A stretch of DNA of 64,000 nt from Bradyrhizobium sp. 186 (lineage in GTDB: Bacteria; Pseudomonadota; Alphaproteobacteria; Rhizobiales; Xanthobacteraceae), in the NCBI RefSeq assembly GCF_023101685.1, contig NZ_CP082164.1:9641001-9705000 (forward strand), written 5' to 3'. This document shows positions 39,823 through 48,601 of the stretch, one piece after another (the stretch's first letter is position 1; each line of letters starts with the position of its first letter). A program made the position numbers and the translations under genes. The notes under the pieces were generated by a model, which was given only the letters and a program-made list of their open reading frames with translations, did not search any database and had not been told where the DNA came from.

Positions 39823-40593
39823 TTAGGTCGCAAGCCTCACTCCGGTCAGGGACGTCAATCGATCGATAAGTTTCTCCTGAAAACCGGGATCCGCTGCTTC
39901 GCTGGCCGGCTCCTGCTGCCGGAGCTGATGCCAGTAGCGCCCACTGACGAGCGCGGCGGGATCCTGGCTCACGGCCAGCCAGGTTTGCGTCTTTTGCCCC
40001 GTTTCGACATCGACCGGGGCGCCCGCTCCACCCATCTTCGTGCGCGCCCAGCCTGGATCGACCGCGTTGCTCAAGACCTGCGGCCAGCGGCGCGCCAGCG
40101 CGAACGCGAGAGCGACGACATGCAGCTTGCTTTCGGCGTAGGCCTTTGCCGCATCCCAAGTCCTCGTCTTCCAGTCGAAGTCGTCCAGCGAGCCCTCGCC
40201 GCCCCGGTGCAGGCCGCTGCTTAGGTAAACTAGTCGGTCGGGTCGCTCAATCAGTGCGGTCAGGATGTACGGCGCGAGAGTGTTGATTGCGAACGTGACG
40301 GCATGGCCTTCGGGAGTAGAGCCACGGCTAGGCTGCGTGTAGACGCCAGCGTTGTGGATGACGGCGTCCATGCGACCGATCGCGTTAACCTGATCTGCGA
40401 TTTTCTCCGTCTCTGCCGCGCTTCGCAGATCTCCGACCACGACGCCGGATGAGCGCGATCTCAGTTCGCCCAGTGCAGCGACGCGGTCCGGCGATCGCGC
40501 GTGCAGCACTACCCGGTGACCTTGACCAAGGAGCGATTCCGCCGCCGCTCGGCCGAGACCGTCGGTGCTGCCGGTGATGAATATGATCGCCAT
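39823..40593 (-). CDS. SDR-family NAD(P)-dependent oxidoreductase
   Basis: A 256-residue Rossmann-fold short-chain dehydrogenase. The cofactor motif is IFITGSTDGLGRAAAESLL (TGxxxGxG), with NAG in AVIHNAGVYTQP, the catalytic Ser in LVYLSSGLHRGG and an AYAESKLHVVALAFALARRW segment giving Tyr-x3-Lys (Y-A-E-S-K). The arrangement SSGLHRGG...D..W is closer to retinol-dehydrogenase-like or WW-oxidoreductase-like SDRs than to classical ones. Arg in the HARSPDR region suggests NADP use. Substrate unknown. Confidence 0.85.
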   Translation of the reverse strand: MAIIFITGSTDGLGRAAAESLLGQGHRVVLHARSPDRVAALGELRSRSSGVVVGDLRSAAETEKIADQVNAIGRMDAVIHNAGVYTQPSRGSTPEGHAVTFAINTLAPYILTALIERPDRLVYLSSGLHRGGEGSLDDFDWKTRTWDAAKAYAESKLHVVALAFALARRWPQVLSNAVDPGWARTKMGGAGAPVDVETGQKTQTWLAVSQDPAALVSGRYWHQLRQQEPASEAADPGFQEKLIDRLTSLTGVRLAT

Positions 40594-40851
40594 GCGGCCT
40601 CCGGGTTATTTCGGAAGCACTCTACAGCGCCCGAACCTCAGTTCTCAAACGACAAGACTAAGACCCTTGCGGGCCTTGGAACGGCTCGCCGGTCGCCTAG
40701 AGTTGGATCTAAATAACAGCACCTTCGACGTGGCCAAGTCGCGAGAATGTGGTAATCATCGTCGCGCGGCGCCCCTCAATGGTGCCACACAACAACTATT
40801 CGCCGGGCCGAAAAGTTCAATAAAATCAGCCTTTCTCAGGATTGTTCACTC

Positions 40852-40876
40852 AGTTCAATCCTGTCTGGCAGCACCA
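40852..40876 (+). other. tRNA-Thr 3'-end-like sequence, candidate attachment site
   Basis: AGTTCAATCCTGTCTGGCAGC followed by ACCA resembles the T-arm, acceptor and CCA end of alphaproteobacterial tRNA-Thr(GGU) (AGTTCAATCCTTCCCGGCAG...). The rest of a tRNA is not upstream, and the T-stem is mismatched. Such fragments are left when integrases use a tRNA 3' end. No integrase gene is in the window. Confidence 0.4.
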
Positions 40877-40966
40877 TTTCATTTTCACAGCACACGTGCA
40901 TCAGCATCCTCGCGGCACAAGGCGCCCGAGTTTTGCTCGTTCCTTGACCCTCTTTGAGTGAAGAGG

Positions 40967-41081
40967 GCGCAGGGAAGACCGGGTGCCGGCTGGCACCCAT
41001 GGTCCGCTGTGCGAAGATTTGCACACGCAAATGCACAACGGGAAAACAGGTGGGCCGGAAAACACCCGGCCTTCCCTGCGC
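40967..41081. repeat. inverted repeat with 19-bp arms
   Basis: GCGCAGGGAAGACCGGGTG (40967-40985) and the complement CACCCGGCCTTCCCTGCGC (41063-41081), one mismatch, 77 bases apart. I recognise this as part of a dispersed Bradyrhizobium intergenic element. Confidence 0.55.
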
Positions 41082-41628
41082 GGTAGGTCGACGGCTTATG
41101 CCACGCTCTCCCTGGCGACGAATTCCCTTTTGTCACCGTCGCCTTGCGAATTGGCGATGCCCCGAGACCCGGTTGAGCCCCGATCCATCTCCGCAAGGCT
41201 TGACCGTAGCAACGACGGCCAGGACCACATGGTTTTGCCGTACGCATCAGTGCCGTTCGTCCGCACGCAGAAGGACCTCACGAGGTTCATCTCGCCCTGG
41301 TCCCGCATTCGCGTGCCCGACGCTGCCGCGTCCACCGCACCCCGATCCACGTTCGTTACGACGTACGATCGCCCCTCTTCCTGGACCGGGATAGGGGAGG
41401 AGTACCGCAATTCCGAATTTCGGTAAAGTGGAATATTTTTGCGGCGGAGGGTTGACGGGTTTTTGCGGGAGGCGAGTGTTTTGTCCGACGGGTCAAAATC
41501 GGCATGGGCGATTTGCGGAATGGGTAGAGCGCGACGATACGCGTCGGCTACAGCTGCAGTGATAGGCAGAGCTGGCCCCGGTTGTCTGAACAGAATCTCC
41601 GCGTCGATAGGTGGAGCTTCTGCCGGGG

Positions 41629-42456
41629 TTAGGCCGCCGCGCGGAGCGGAGGAAGATCGAAGTAGGCTTGATCCGGGGTGCGGTCGTCAAGGCTCGAATG
41701 TGGTCGTTGTCCGTTGTAAAAGTCGAGATACCGGCCAATCGAATGTCGCGCCTCACTGACGGTTTCGTAGGCTCGCAGATAGACCTCCTCGTATTTGACG
41801 CTTTTCCACAGTCTCTCAACGAACACGTTGTCGCGCCAGGCTCCTTTGCCATCCATGCTGATGGCGATGCCGTTGTCGGCGAGAACGCCGGTGAAGGCCG
41901 CACCAGTGAACTGCGAGCCTTGGTCGGTGTTGAAGATGTCCGGCCTGCCGTGACGCGCGAGAGCATCCTCCAGCGTCTCGACGCAGAAGGCCGCCTCCAT
42001 CGTGATCGACAGCCGCCACGACAGGACACGACGTGTCGCCCAGTCCAGCACCACGGTGAGATAGACGAAGCCCTGCGCCATTGGAATGTAGGTGATGTCC
42101 ATCGCCCAGACCTGGTTCGGCCGCGTGATCTCGATGCCGCGCAGCAGATACGGATAGATCTTGTGGCCGGGTTCGGGCTTCGTGGTGCGCGGACGGCGAT
42201 AGAGCGCTTCTATCCCCATCCGCCGCATGAGCGTCTTCACATGCCGGCGGCCGATCTTGCACCCTTGCAAAGCCAACAGGCCTCGCAACATACGCGAACC
42301 GGCGAAGGGATACTCCAGGTGCAGCCGATCGAGCTGCCGCATGATCTCGAGGTCGGCAGAAGAAACCGGCCGCGGCAGATAGTAGACGCTGCCGCGGCTG
42401 ACCTTCAAAATCTCTGCTTGCTTGGTGATCGACAGATCGTGCTTACGGTCGATCAT
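41629..42456 (-). CDS. IS3-family transposase OrfB
   Basis: A 275-residue integrase-like catalytic subunit. HTH_21-type start (QAEILKVSRGSVYYLPRP), then the rve core: QVWAMDITYIPMAQGFVYLT (first Asp), RPDIFNTDQGSQFTGAAFTG (second Asp) and DNVFVERLWKSVKYEEVYLR (Glu), ending YLDFYNGQRPHSSLDDRTPD. Its ATG overlaps the orfA stop as ATGA; the family normally makes an OrfAB fusion by ribosomal frameshifting. Confidence 0.92.
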   Translation of the reverse strand: MIDRKHDLSITKQAEILKVSRGSVYYLPRPVSSADLEIMRQLDRLHLEYPFAGSRMLRGLLALQGCKIGRRHVKTLMRRMGIEALYRRPRTTKPEPGHKIYPYLLRGIEITRPNQVWAMDITYIPMAQGFVYLTVVLDWATRRVLSWRLSITMEAAFCVETLEDALARHGRPDIFNTDQGSQFTGAAFTGVLADNGIAISMDGKGAWRDNVFVERLWKSVKYEEVYLRAYETVSEARHSIGRYLDFYNGQRPHSSLDDRTPDQAYFDLPPLRAAA

Positions 42457-42761
42457 CGCTTTGCGCTCAGCAATCCCGCCTTGGTGAGCGCGCCTTCTAA
42501 AAAATCGTTCTCCAGCGTCAGCTCCCCGATCTTGGCGTGCAGCGACTTCACGTCGATCGCAGGCGCGGACGGCGCCGTGTTCCCCGATCCGAAAACTCCG
42601 GAAGCACCGCCCTCCAACTGGGCCTTCCAGGCCGTAATCTGATTGGGGTGGACATCAAAGTGTTCGGCCAGTTGGGCTATCGTCCGGTCGCCCTTGACGG
42701 CGGCAAGCGCCACCTTCGCCTTGAAAGCCGGTGTGTGGTTCCGGCGCGGTCGTTTGCTCAT
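42453..42761 (-). CDS. IS3-family transposase OrfA
   Basis: A 102-residue protein with a helix-turn-helix (FKAKVALAAVKGDRTIAQLA then HFDVHPNQITAWKAQLEGGA) and a leucine-zipper region (LHAKIGELTLENDFLEGALTKAG). This is the DNA-binding half of the transposase, apparently intact and with the expected overlap into orfB. Confidence 0.9.
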   Translation of the reverse strand: MSKRPRRNHTPAFKAKVALAAVKGDRTIAQLAEHFDVHPNQITAWKAQLEGGASGVFGSGNTAPSAPAIDVKSLHAKIGELTLENDFLEGALTKAGLLSAKR

Positions 42762-42927
42762 GGTCTCTCCTGCTCGCGGCGATTATCGCCGTTGTCAGGC
42801 AGAAATTCCACTTATCGACCTGTTCAAATTTGCGGAGCCGGCTCTGGCTTCGCTGCGCTCTACCCGTCCTACGCGCGCTCTTTCTTCATGACCCATTGTG
42901 GAAGTCGCGCCTTGGGGAGCCATGCAA

Positions 42928-43590
42928 TCATTCCATGCGAAGTTTCAACAAAGCCGGAAGGTCGCTCATCCGATGAAAGACGTCGTCGCAGATGGCTGCC
43001 AACTCTAGGCCAACTCGCGGATCACCTCCGGTGAAACCTAAGACTCTCATTCCTGCGGCCTTTGCCGCGTGAACTCCGGACAACGAGTCCTCAACCACGA
43101 CGCAACGTGAAGGGTGCACGCCCAACGTTTGCGCGGCATGCAGAAATAGGCCGGGGTCTGGCTTCCACGAACCAACCTCGTACGCACTAAAGATGCGTCC
43201 TTCGAAACGCCCCAGCAGTTTCGTCAAACCAAGTGTATGCGTGAGCTTCGACATGGGGCCGTTAGACGCCACACAAACCGCGACGGCAATTTCAGCCAAC
43301 GCTGCATGGATTCCTTCGACAGGCTTCAGTTCGGCATCAAAAGCGAGCGCGGTTGCTCGTCGAACGTCGGCGACGAAGGTGTCTCGGACATTGCGGCCCA
43401 ACCGGCGCTCAATTTCGCTCACGCAATCCGCCATCTTCAGCCCTCGGAAAGAACGCATAGCGTCTTCCACGCCGATCGCCACGCCTTCCTCAGTTGCTGT
43501 TTGCGCCAAGACGGTCAGCGCAATGATCTCACTATCGACTAGAACGCCGTCCGCATCGAAGATAATGAGTTCGGGACTTGCACACGTCAT
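42928..43590 (-). CDS. HAD-superfamily phosphatase
   Basis: A 220-residue hydrolase starting MTCASPELIIFDADGVLVDS. Motif I is DADGVLVDS with the nucleophile Asp, motif II is VCVASNGPMSKLTHT, the Lys motif is SWKPDPGLFLHAA and motif IV is CVVVEDSLSGVHAAKAAGM. A helical cap lies between motifs I and II (subfamily IA, phosphoglycolate phosphatase/beta-phosphoglucomutase-like). It cleaves a small phosphate ester. A longer frame upstream is rejected, having no signal or homology. Confidence 0.88.
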   Translation of the reverse strand: MTCASPELIIFDADGVLVDSEIIALTVLAQTATEEGVAIGVEDAMRSFRGLKMADCVSEIERRLGRNVRDTFVADVRRATALAFDAELKPVEGIHAALAEIAVAVCVASNGPMSKLTHTLGLTKLLGRFEGRIFSAYEVGSWKPDPGLFLHAAQTLGVHPSRCVVVEDSLSGVHAAKAAGMRVLGFTGGDPRVGLELAAICDDVFHRMSDLPALLKLRME

Positions 43591-43746
43591 CCTTGCGATG
43601 CTCCAAGCGCGCAGTTGATCAGAACTTCCCGCTATATCTTGGACGGTGGACGGAGGCCGTACTAGCAGGATTACAGCGCTGGCGTTTTTGATGGTAGGCA
43701 CTACGTAACGGCATGCACGTTCCGCGTTCTCACCGGTGCCCACCCA

Positions 43747-44205
43747 TGATCCCCTTCTCCGTGCTCGACCTCGCTCCCATCCGAAGGCAGGGCTATCGCA
43801 TATGTTCCTTCACTGGAGGTCGTCATGCCCGGGCTTGTCCCGGGCATCCACGTTCTTCGTACCGCGCGGCAAGGCGTGGATGGCCGGGACAGGCCCGGCC
43901 ATGACGGCGTGGAGGCTTCGGTACCCCAAGCCCTCGCGCCATATGCGATTCCCCTGCATCCGGCAGGGCGGCGATGCGGCGCAGGCGTTTCGCAATTCGC
44001 TTGATCTCGCGCAACATGCCGAGGCGTGGGGCTTCAAGCGGCTCTGGCTGGCCGAGCATCACAACATGACGGGCATCGCGAGTGCGGCGACGTCTGTCGT
44101 GATCGAGCCTGCCGCGGGCGGCACCAAGACGATCCGCGTCGGCTCCGGCGGAATCATGTTGCCGAACCATTCACCGCTGATCATCGCCGAGCAGTTCGGT
44201 ACGTC
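43747..44205 (+). pseudogene. truncated duplicate of the LLM oxidoreductase gene
   Basis: 43747-43792 reads MIPFSVLDLAPIR, then about 178 bases of foreign sequence intrude, then [34 protein letters not shown] resumes and continues to IIAEQFGT, where homology to the intact gene at 45256-46263 ends (about 44205). So the copy has an insertion after codon 13 and lacks about 230 codons at the 3' end. Identity to the intact copy is high, indicating a recent duplication. Confidence 0.8.
43821..43906. repeat. palindromic REP-like element inside the pseudogene
   Basis: CGTCATGCCCGGGCTTGTCC at the left and the near complement GGCCGGGACAGGCCCGGCCA + TGACG at the right, arms of about 32 bases around a 22-base centre. 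I recognise this as the abundant Bradyrhizobium/Rhodopseudomonas palindromic repeat. It lies within the segment that interrupts codon 13 of the duplicate gene. Confidence 0.75.
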
Positions 44206-44273
44206 CGCCGCAGAATGCCAGGGAGCGAAGCTGAAGCCCAGCTATCTCGCGCCTGAATCAGCACCAGATAGAA

Positions 44274-44296
44274 AAGGCCACCATGTCGGTGGCCTT
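44274..44296 (-). terminator. terminator of the dienelactone hydrolase gene
   Basis: AAGGCCACC (44274-44282) pairs with GGTGGCCTT (44288-44296), loop 5. On the minus strand the stem is followed by TTC, and it begins 2 bases after the stop codon. On the plus strand GTTCATTTTT follows, so it may work both ways. Confidence 0.7.
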
Positions 44297-44298
44297 GT

Positions 44299-45102
44299 TC
44301 ATTTTTGAAGGGTGGCGACAAAGAGCTTGGCTGCTTCGGCCTTCGATTCCTGATCGGCCTTCTCGTCGTATCTGAGCGGCAAGTTGAACTTCTTGCCGAG
44401 CTCGGTGGCTTCGGGGTTCGTGAAGGCGTGCACAGCGCCGGGATATTCGATAATCCGATAATCGGCCTTCGCTGCGTCGAAATCCTTCTTGAGCGAATCG
44501 TACTGCTCGCGCTTCACGAAGGGGTCGTCCGCGCCGTTCAGAATGAGGATTTTCGCTTTGACGGTTCCCGGCGCCGGCGCGGGCGTGTTGAGATCAAGCG
44601 TTGCGTGAAAGCCCGCAACGGCGGCGAGATCAGCCCCAGTGCGCGCCATGTTCAGCACCACCGCGCCGCCGAAACAGTAACCAACGGCGCCGATCCGCTG
44701 CGGATTGACCGAGGCCTGCTTGGCGAGTTGCTCCCGCGCGGCGTTGAAGCGCTGCTCCATCACCTTCGGGTTCTTCATCACTGATCCCGAGAGCGCGTCG
44801 GCGTCCTTCGGGTTGTCGGCGCTCTTGCCGTCGCCGTACATATCCGCAATGAAGGCTGTGTAGCCCTGCTCCGCGAACTTCCGCGCCTCATTGTGGATAT
44901 GCGGGGTGATGCCCCACCATTCGTGCACCATGACGATGCCGGGCCGCTTGGCCTGGGTCGCGTCGTCGTAGACAACGAAGCCCTTCATTGTGGTCTCGCC
45001 GTCCGTGTAGGTGACCGGCTCTTCCTTAACCGCTGCGTGTGCGCTCGCGACCATTGCGATGGCGCAAAGTGCTCCCACTATGCTCGTTATGTTGGTTCGC
45101 AT
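44299..45102 (-). CDS. exported dienelactone hydrolase family protein
   Basis: A 267-residue protein with signal peptide MRTNITSIVGALCAIAMVAS (cleavage AHA-A). The alpha/beta hydrolase core has GIVMVHEWWGITPHIHNEAR, the Cys nucleophile in GAVGYCFGGAVVLN (G-x-C-x-G), an acid in NGADDPFVKRE and the catalytic His in GAVHAFTNPEAT. It hydrolyses lactones or esters; the native substrate is unknown. The ATG follows GGGAGG. It lies between the two copies of the LLM gene. Confidence 0.88.
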   Translation of the reverse strand: MRTNITSIVGALCAIAMVASAHAAVKEEPVTYTDGETTMKGFVVYDDATQAKRPGIVMVHEWWGITPHIHNEARKFAEQGYTAFIADMYGDGKSADNPKDADALSGSVMKNPKVMEQRFNAAREQLAKQASVNPQRIGAVGYCFGGAVVLNMARTGADLAAVAGFHATLDLNTPAPAPGTVKAKILILNGADDPFVKREQYDSLKKDFDAAKADYRIIEYPGAVHAFTNPEATELGKKFNLPLRYDEKADQESKAEAAKLFVATLQK

Positions 45103-45255
45103 GCTGACCTCCCGCAGGTTTTGCACAACACTACATTGGCATACCAGCGATGCCTGCGCTAGGTTTTGAAAGCGGTGTCGGCGCCCTCGCAGGCTGGGCC
45201 TAGGTCCCTATATGTGAGGCCCCGGCGCACGTCGCTCTCCATCCGGACCCCTCGC

Positions 45256-46263
45256 ATGATCCCCTTCTCCATGCTCGATCTCGCGCCCATCCGCCAAGGT
45301 GGCGATGCGGCGCAGGCGTTTCGCAATTCGCTCGATCTCGCCCAGCATGCCGAGGCGTGGGGCTTCAAACGGTTCTGGCTCGCCGAGCATCACAACATGA
45401 CGGGCATCGCGAGTGCCGCGACGTCGGTCGTGATCGGCCACATCGCGGGCGGCACCAGGACGATTCGCGTCGGCTCCGGCGGCGTCATGCTGCCGAACCA
45501 TTCGCCGCTGATCATCGCCGAGCAGTTCGGCACGCTGGAGTCGCTCTATCCGGGGCGGATCGATCTCGGGCTCGGGCGGGCGCCGGGCACCGACCAGCTC
45601 ACCGCGCGGGCGCTGCGGCGCGATCTCGCCACCACTTCCGAGAATTTTCCGCATGACGTGCTGGAATTGCAGGCGCTGCTCGGCGACGTGCAGCCGAACC
45701 AGGCGATCCGCGCCGTTCCCGGCATGGGGACCAAGGTGCCGCTCTGGATTCTCGGCTCGAGCACCTTTGGCGCGCAGCTCGCGGCGATGCTGGGGCTGCC
45801 GTTTGCGTTCGCCTCGCACTTCGCACCGGGCATGATGATGCCGGCGCTGCGCGAGTACCGGGCGCGCTTCGAGCCCTCAGTGCAGCTCGACAAGCCTTAC
45901 GCGATGGTCGGCGTCAACGTGTTCGCGGCAGACAGCGACGCGGAGGCGCAGCGGATGTTCTCATCGCTGCAGCAGCAGTTCATCAATTTGCGCCGCGGCA
46001 CGCCGGGTCCGCTGCCGCCGCCGGTCGACGACATGGACGCGCTGTGGTCGCCCGCGGAGAAAGCCGGCGTCGGCCAGTCACTCGCCTGCTCCGTGGTCGG
46101 CTCTCCTGAACTGGTCGAGCGCGGGCTGAAGACGCTGATCGCCGACACCGGTGCGGACGAGCTGATGACGACGGGGCAGATCTACGATCACGCCGCGCGG
46201 CTGCGCTCGTTCGAGACCGCGGCCGGGGTGCGGGACCGGCTGGCTGGACAATCGGCGGTGTGA
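45256..46263 (+). CDS. LLM-class flavin-dependent oxidoreductase
   Basis: A 335-residue luciferase-like monooxygenase fold: [80 protein letters not shown] and [20 protein letters not shown]. This matches the YhbW-type group, which use FMNH2 or F420-like cofactors on unidentified substrates. The ATG is at 45256-45258. The truncated copy at 43747 shares its first half. Confidence 0.9.
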   Translation: MIPFSMLDLAPIRQGGDAAQAFRNSLDLAQHAEAWGFKRFWLAEHHNMTGIASAATSVVIGHIAGGTRTIRVGSGGVMLPNHSPLIIAEQFGTLESLYPGRIDLGLGRAPGTDQLTARALRRDLATTSENFPHDVLELQALLGDVQPNQAIRAVPGMGTKVPLWILGSSTFGAQLAAMLGLPFAFASHFAPGMMMPALREYRARFEPSVQLDKPYAMVGVNVFAADSDAEAQRMFSSLQQQFINLRRGTPGPLPPPVDDMDALWSPAEKAGVGQSLACSVVGSPELVERGLKTLIADTGADELMTTGQIYDHAARLRSFETAAGVRDRLAGQSAV

Positions 46264-46321
46264 GCGCGGTGCGTCCTGGAGCGGGATGATTGGGTTTGAT
46301 TGCTGCAACGACGGAGGTGCG

Positions 46322-46441
46322 CCCCCTCTCCCGCTTGCGGGGGAGGGTTGGGGTGGGGGTGTTTCCCCAATCGATATCCCCGTGTGGAGAGAGCCCTCAC
46401 CCGGCGCTTCGCGCCGACCTCTCCCGCAAGCGGGAGAGGTT
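46322..46441. repeat. palindromic intergenic repeat A
   Basis: CCCCCTCTCCCGCTTGCGGG at the left and CTCTCCCGCAAGCGGGAGAG at the right, with GGGTTGGGGTGGGGG and CCCTCACCC between. It lies between the ends of convergent genes. The same element type recurs at 52059-52196 and 56361-56490. Confidence 0.75.
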
Positions 46442-46487
46442 GAACGAGCCCGTGGCCCGCATTCGTGCCACCCAAAGCCCTTCCGCT

Positions 46488-47363
46488 CTAGTTCGGAAAC
46501 CCGAACAGCTTCGCCGGATTGTGCACGAGGATCTTCTCCAGCGTCGCCTGGTCCGGGGCGTAGCGATACATCAGCTCGAGCAAATCGGCGTCGTTGGGCG
46601 GCTGTTTCACGGAGACCGGATGCGGCCAGTCGCTGGCCCAGACGCAGCGATCGATTGCTGCCTCGATATAGGCGCGCGCAATCGGGATCACGTCGTCGTA
46701 GGGAGGACCGGCCCTCGAGGTCTTCTCGCCGAGCGACAGCATCACCCAGAAATTGCCCTTGGCGAGCAGCTCGAGCATCTTGCGCAAATTGGGATCGTTG
46801 TTGCCGCGCTCCGGATCGGGGCGCGCCATGTGGTCGATCAGCACGGGCACGTTGAGATTCTCGTACTTCGCGACGCTGGAGACGATGCCGTCTTTCTCGG
46901 GCTGGATCTTGACGTACCAGCCGAGCTCGCGGATCCGCGCGATGGCGCGGGCGAAATCGGCATCCGATAGCACGGCGCCGAGCTCCTGGCGGAAGCTGAA
47001 GCGCGCGCCGCGGACGCCGGCATCGTGCAGCTTTGCGAGATAGGCGTCGTTCGCCTCGGCAAACACCAGCGCGTTGGCGCAGCCGCGATAGTTCGGGCCC
47101 ATGGCGGCGAGGCCGTCGAGGACCACCGCGTGGTCGGCGCCATAAGTCGTGGTCTGCACAATGATGCCGCGCTCGATGCCGAGCGTCTTGTGCACGCGCA
47201 GTGCCGCTTCCCACGTCGCGCTCGGCATCTGATAGGCCGCGCCGGGGCGGATCGGATATTTGTCGAGCGGACCCAGCACGTGAAACTGGCTGTCGACGGT
47301 CTTCGGCGGCGGTGCCTTGACGGGACGGCGCGGATTGGGGTCGAACGGCAGATAGGTCGGCAT
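46488..47363 (-). CDS. amidohydrolase family protein (PDC-lactonase-like)
   Basis: A 291-residue TIM-barrel hydrolase starting MPTYLPFDPNPRRPVKAPPP. Conserved parts: TVDSQFHVLGPLDKYP (in place of the usual HxH start), GIIVQTTTYGADHAVVLDGL, ENLNVPVLIDHMARPDPERG and DRCVWASDWPHPVSVKQPPN (metal or acid Asp). Closest in layout to 2-pyrone-4,6-dicarboxylate lactonase and other metal-independent amidohydrolase-2 proteins. First of five catabolic enzymes on this strand; it is 13 bases from the RidA gene. Confidence 0.85.
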   Translation of the reverse strand: MPTYLPFDPNPRRPVKAPPPKTVDSQFHVLGPLDKYPIRPGAAYQMPSATWEAALRVHKTLGIERGIIVQTTTYGADHAVVLDGLAAMGPNYRGCANALVFAEANDAYLAKLHDAGVRGARFSFRQELGAVLSDADFARAIARIRELGWYVKIQPEKDGIVSSVAKYENLNVPVLIDHMARPDPERGNNDPNLRKMLELLAKGNFWVMLSLGEKTSRAGPPYDDVIPIARAYIEAAIDRCVWASDWPHPVSVKQPPNDADLLELMYRYAPDQATLEKILVHNPAKLFGFPN

Positions 47364-47376
47364 GGCCAAAACTCCC

Positions 47377-47769
47377 TCAGTCGATCACGGCGGTGAAATC
47401 GCACTGCACCAGCGCACCGCCTTCCATGTCCATCGGCAGCGCATGGCGCGCCGGGCGCGAATGCTCGTCCGGAAACATCTTCAGCCACTCGACATTCACA
47501 GGGCCGCGCTGCGCGCGATCCTTCAGCCACACCGTCATCTTGATGATGTCGGAGGTGGTGCCGCCGGCGGCCTCTACGGTCGCCTTCATATGCGCGAACA
47601 TGTTGGCGCATTGGGCGTCCAGGCTCTCCGGCATCGCGCCGGTCGCGGGATCGCGGCCGAGGATCACGCCGGACATCACGAGATTGCCGATACGGCAGGC
47701 GTTCGGAATCGGGTTGGCATGCTTGAAGCCGCCGATGTGAATGCTCTTGCGCCGCGTTTGACCCGTCAT
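47377..47769 (-). CDS. RidA/YjgF family protein
   Basis: A 130-residue protein of the RidA fold (GGFKHANPIPNACRIGNLVM, SGVILGRDPATGAMP, DAQCANMFAHMKATVEAAGG, DIIKMTVWLKDR, PARHALP). The substrate Arg of imine deaminases is represented in the SRPARHALP segment. In pathways through 2-aminomuconate a RidA-family enzyme is the deaminase; here the substrate is inferred only from neighbours. It follows the hydratase gene by 25 bases. Confidence 0.85.
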   Translation of the reverse strand: MTGQTRRKSIHIGGFKHANPIPNACRIGNLVMSGVILGRDPATGAMPESLDAQCANMFAHMKATVEAAGGTTSDIIKMTVWLKDRAQRGPVNVEWLKMFPDEHSRPARHALPMDMEGGALVQCDFTAVID

Positions 47770-47794
47770 GGTTGGCTCCCTCTGCCTTGTTGGT

Positions 47795-48598
47795 TCAGGC
47801 GAACTGGCACGACACCGAGCCGAAGGCACCATAGTCGGCGTGGAAGGTGTCGCCGCGGCGGATATCGACCGGCCGCGTGAACGATCCCGCCAGCACCACC
47901 TCGCCGGCCGCAAGATATTCGTCATGCGGCGCGAGCCGATTGGCGAGCCAGGCGATGCCGTTGGCGGGATGATTGAGCACGCCGGCGGCAAGCCCGGTCT
48001 CCTCGATCTCGCCGTTGCGGAACAAGAGCGCACCGATCCAGCGCAGATCCGCATCCATCGGCCGGAACGGCCGACCGCCCAGCACCAGCGCGGCATTGGC
48101 CGCGTTGTCCGAGATCGTGTCCATGACCTTGCGGGACTTGCCGGTTTCGGGATCGACGCGATGCATGCGCGTCTCCAGGATCTCCAGCGCCGGCGTCACG
48201 TAGTCGGTGGCGTTGAGCACGTCGAAGATGGTGCAGTCCGGTCCACGCAGCGGTGCCTTCAGCACGAAGGCGAGCTCGACCTCGATCCGCGGCGCATGGA
48301 AGCGGTCGAATGGAATGGGACCGGCATCCGCATAGAACATGTCGGCGAACAGCACGCCGTAATCGGGCTCAGCGATGCCGACCGCGTTTTGCATCGCTTT
48401 CGAGGTCAGGCCGATCTTGTGGCCCTTGATGACGCGGCCGCGGCCGAGCTGGAGCTTGGTCCAGGCGCGCTGGACGGCGTAGGCATCTTCGATGGTGAAG
48501 CCGGGATACTCCTTCGAAAACATCGGGATCAGCGCCTTGGTGCGCTCGGCCTCATCCAGGCGCGTGGCGAGACGCTCGATCGTGGCGGTGTCGAGCAT
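47795..48598 (-). CDS. 2-oxo-hepta-3-ene-1,7-dioate / 2-keto-4-pentenoate hydratase
   Basis: A 267-residue HpaH/MhpD-type hydratase: [60 protein letters not shown] (metal-binding Glu), [16 protein letters not shown] and [20 protein letters not shown]. It adds water to a 2-oxo-alkenoate in the late stage of meta-cleavage pathways, using a divalent metal. It sits 3 bases after the FAH gene, indicating one operon. Confidence 0.88.
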   Translation of the reverse strand: MLDTATIERLATRLDEAERTKALIPMFSKEYPGFTIEDAYAVQRAWTKLQLGRGRVIKGHKIGLTSKAMQNAVGIAEPDYGVLFADMFYADAGPIPFDRFHAPRIEVELAFVLKAPLRGPDCTIFDVLNATDYVTPALEILETRMHRVDPETGKSRKVMDTISDNAANAALVLGGRPFRPMDADLRWIGALLFRNGEIEETGLAAGVLNHPANGIAWLANRLAPHDEYLAAGEVVLAGSFTRPVDIRRGDTFHADYGAFGSVSCQFA

Positions 48599-48601
48599 GA
48601 T

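Larger units (their letters stand above)
40594..41586. other. long non-coding stretch with att-like and inverted-repeat sequence
   Basis: About 1 kb between the SDR gene and the IS3 element without a supported gene. It contains a tRNA-Thr 3'-end-like sequence (40852-40876) and a 19-bp inverted repeat (40967-41081). Open frames here have compositions typical of GC-rich non-coding DNA. Confidence 0.45.
41587..42826 (-). mobile_element. IS3-family insertion sequence
   Basis: About 1.24 kb with orfA and orfB overlapping. The ends share GTCGATA-GTGGA..TTCTGCC: 41603-41624 on the left and the complement at 42799-42817 on the right, each preceded by TGAACAG. The left end has an extra 9 bases (AATCTCCGC) between TGAACAG and the core, so that end may be altered. 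Confidence 0.75.

Noticed and set aside
41096..41410. Leftward open frame of 104 codons before the IS3 element
   Set aside because: No ribosome site, no recognised pattern, and it sits in a repeat-like non-coding kilobase.
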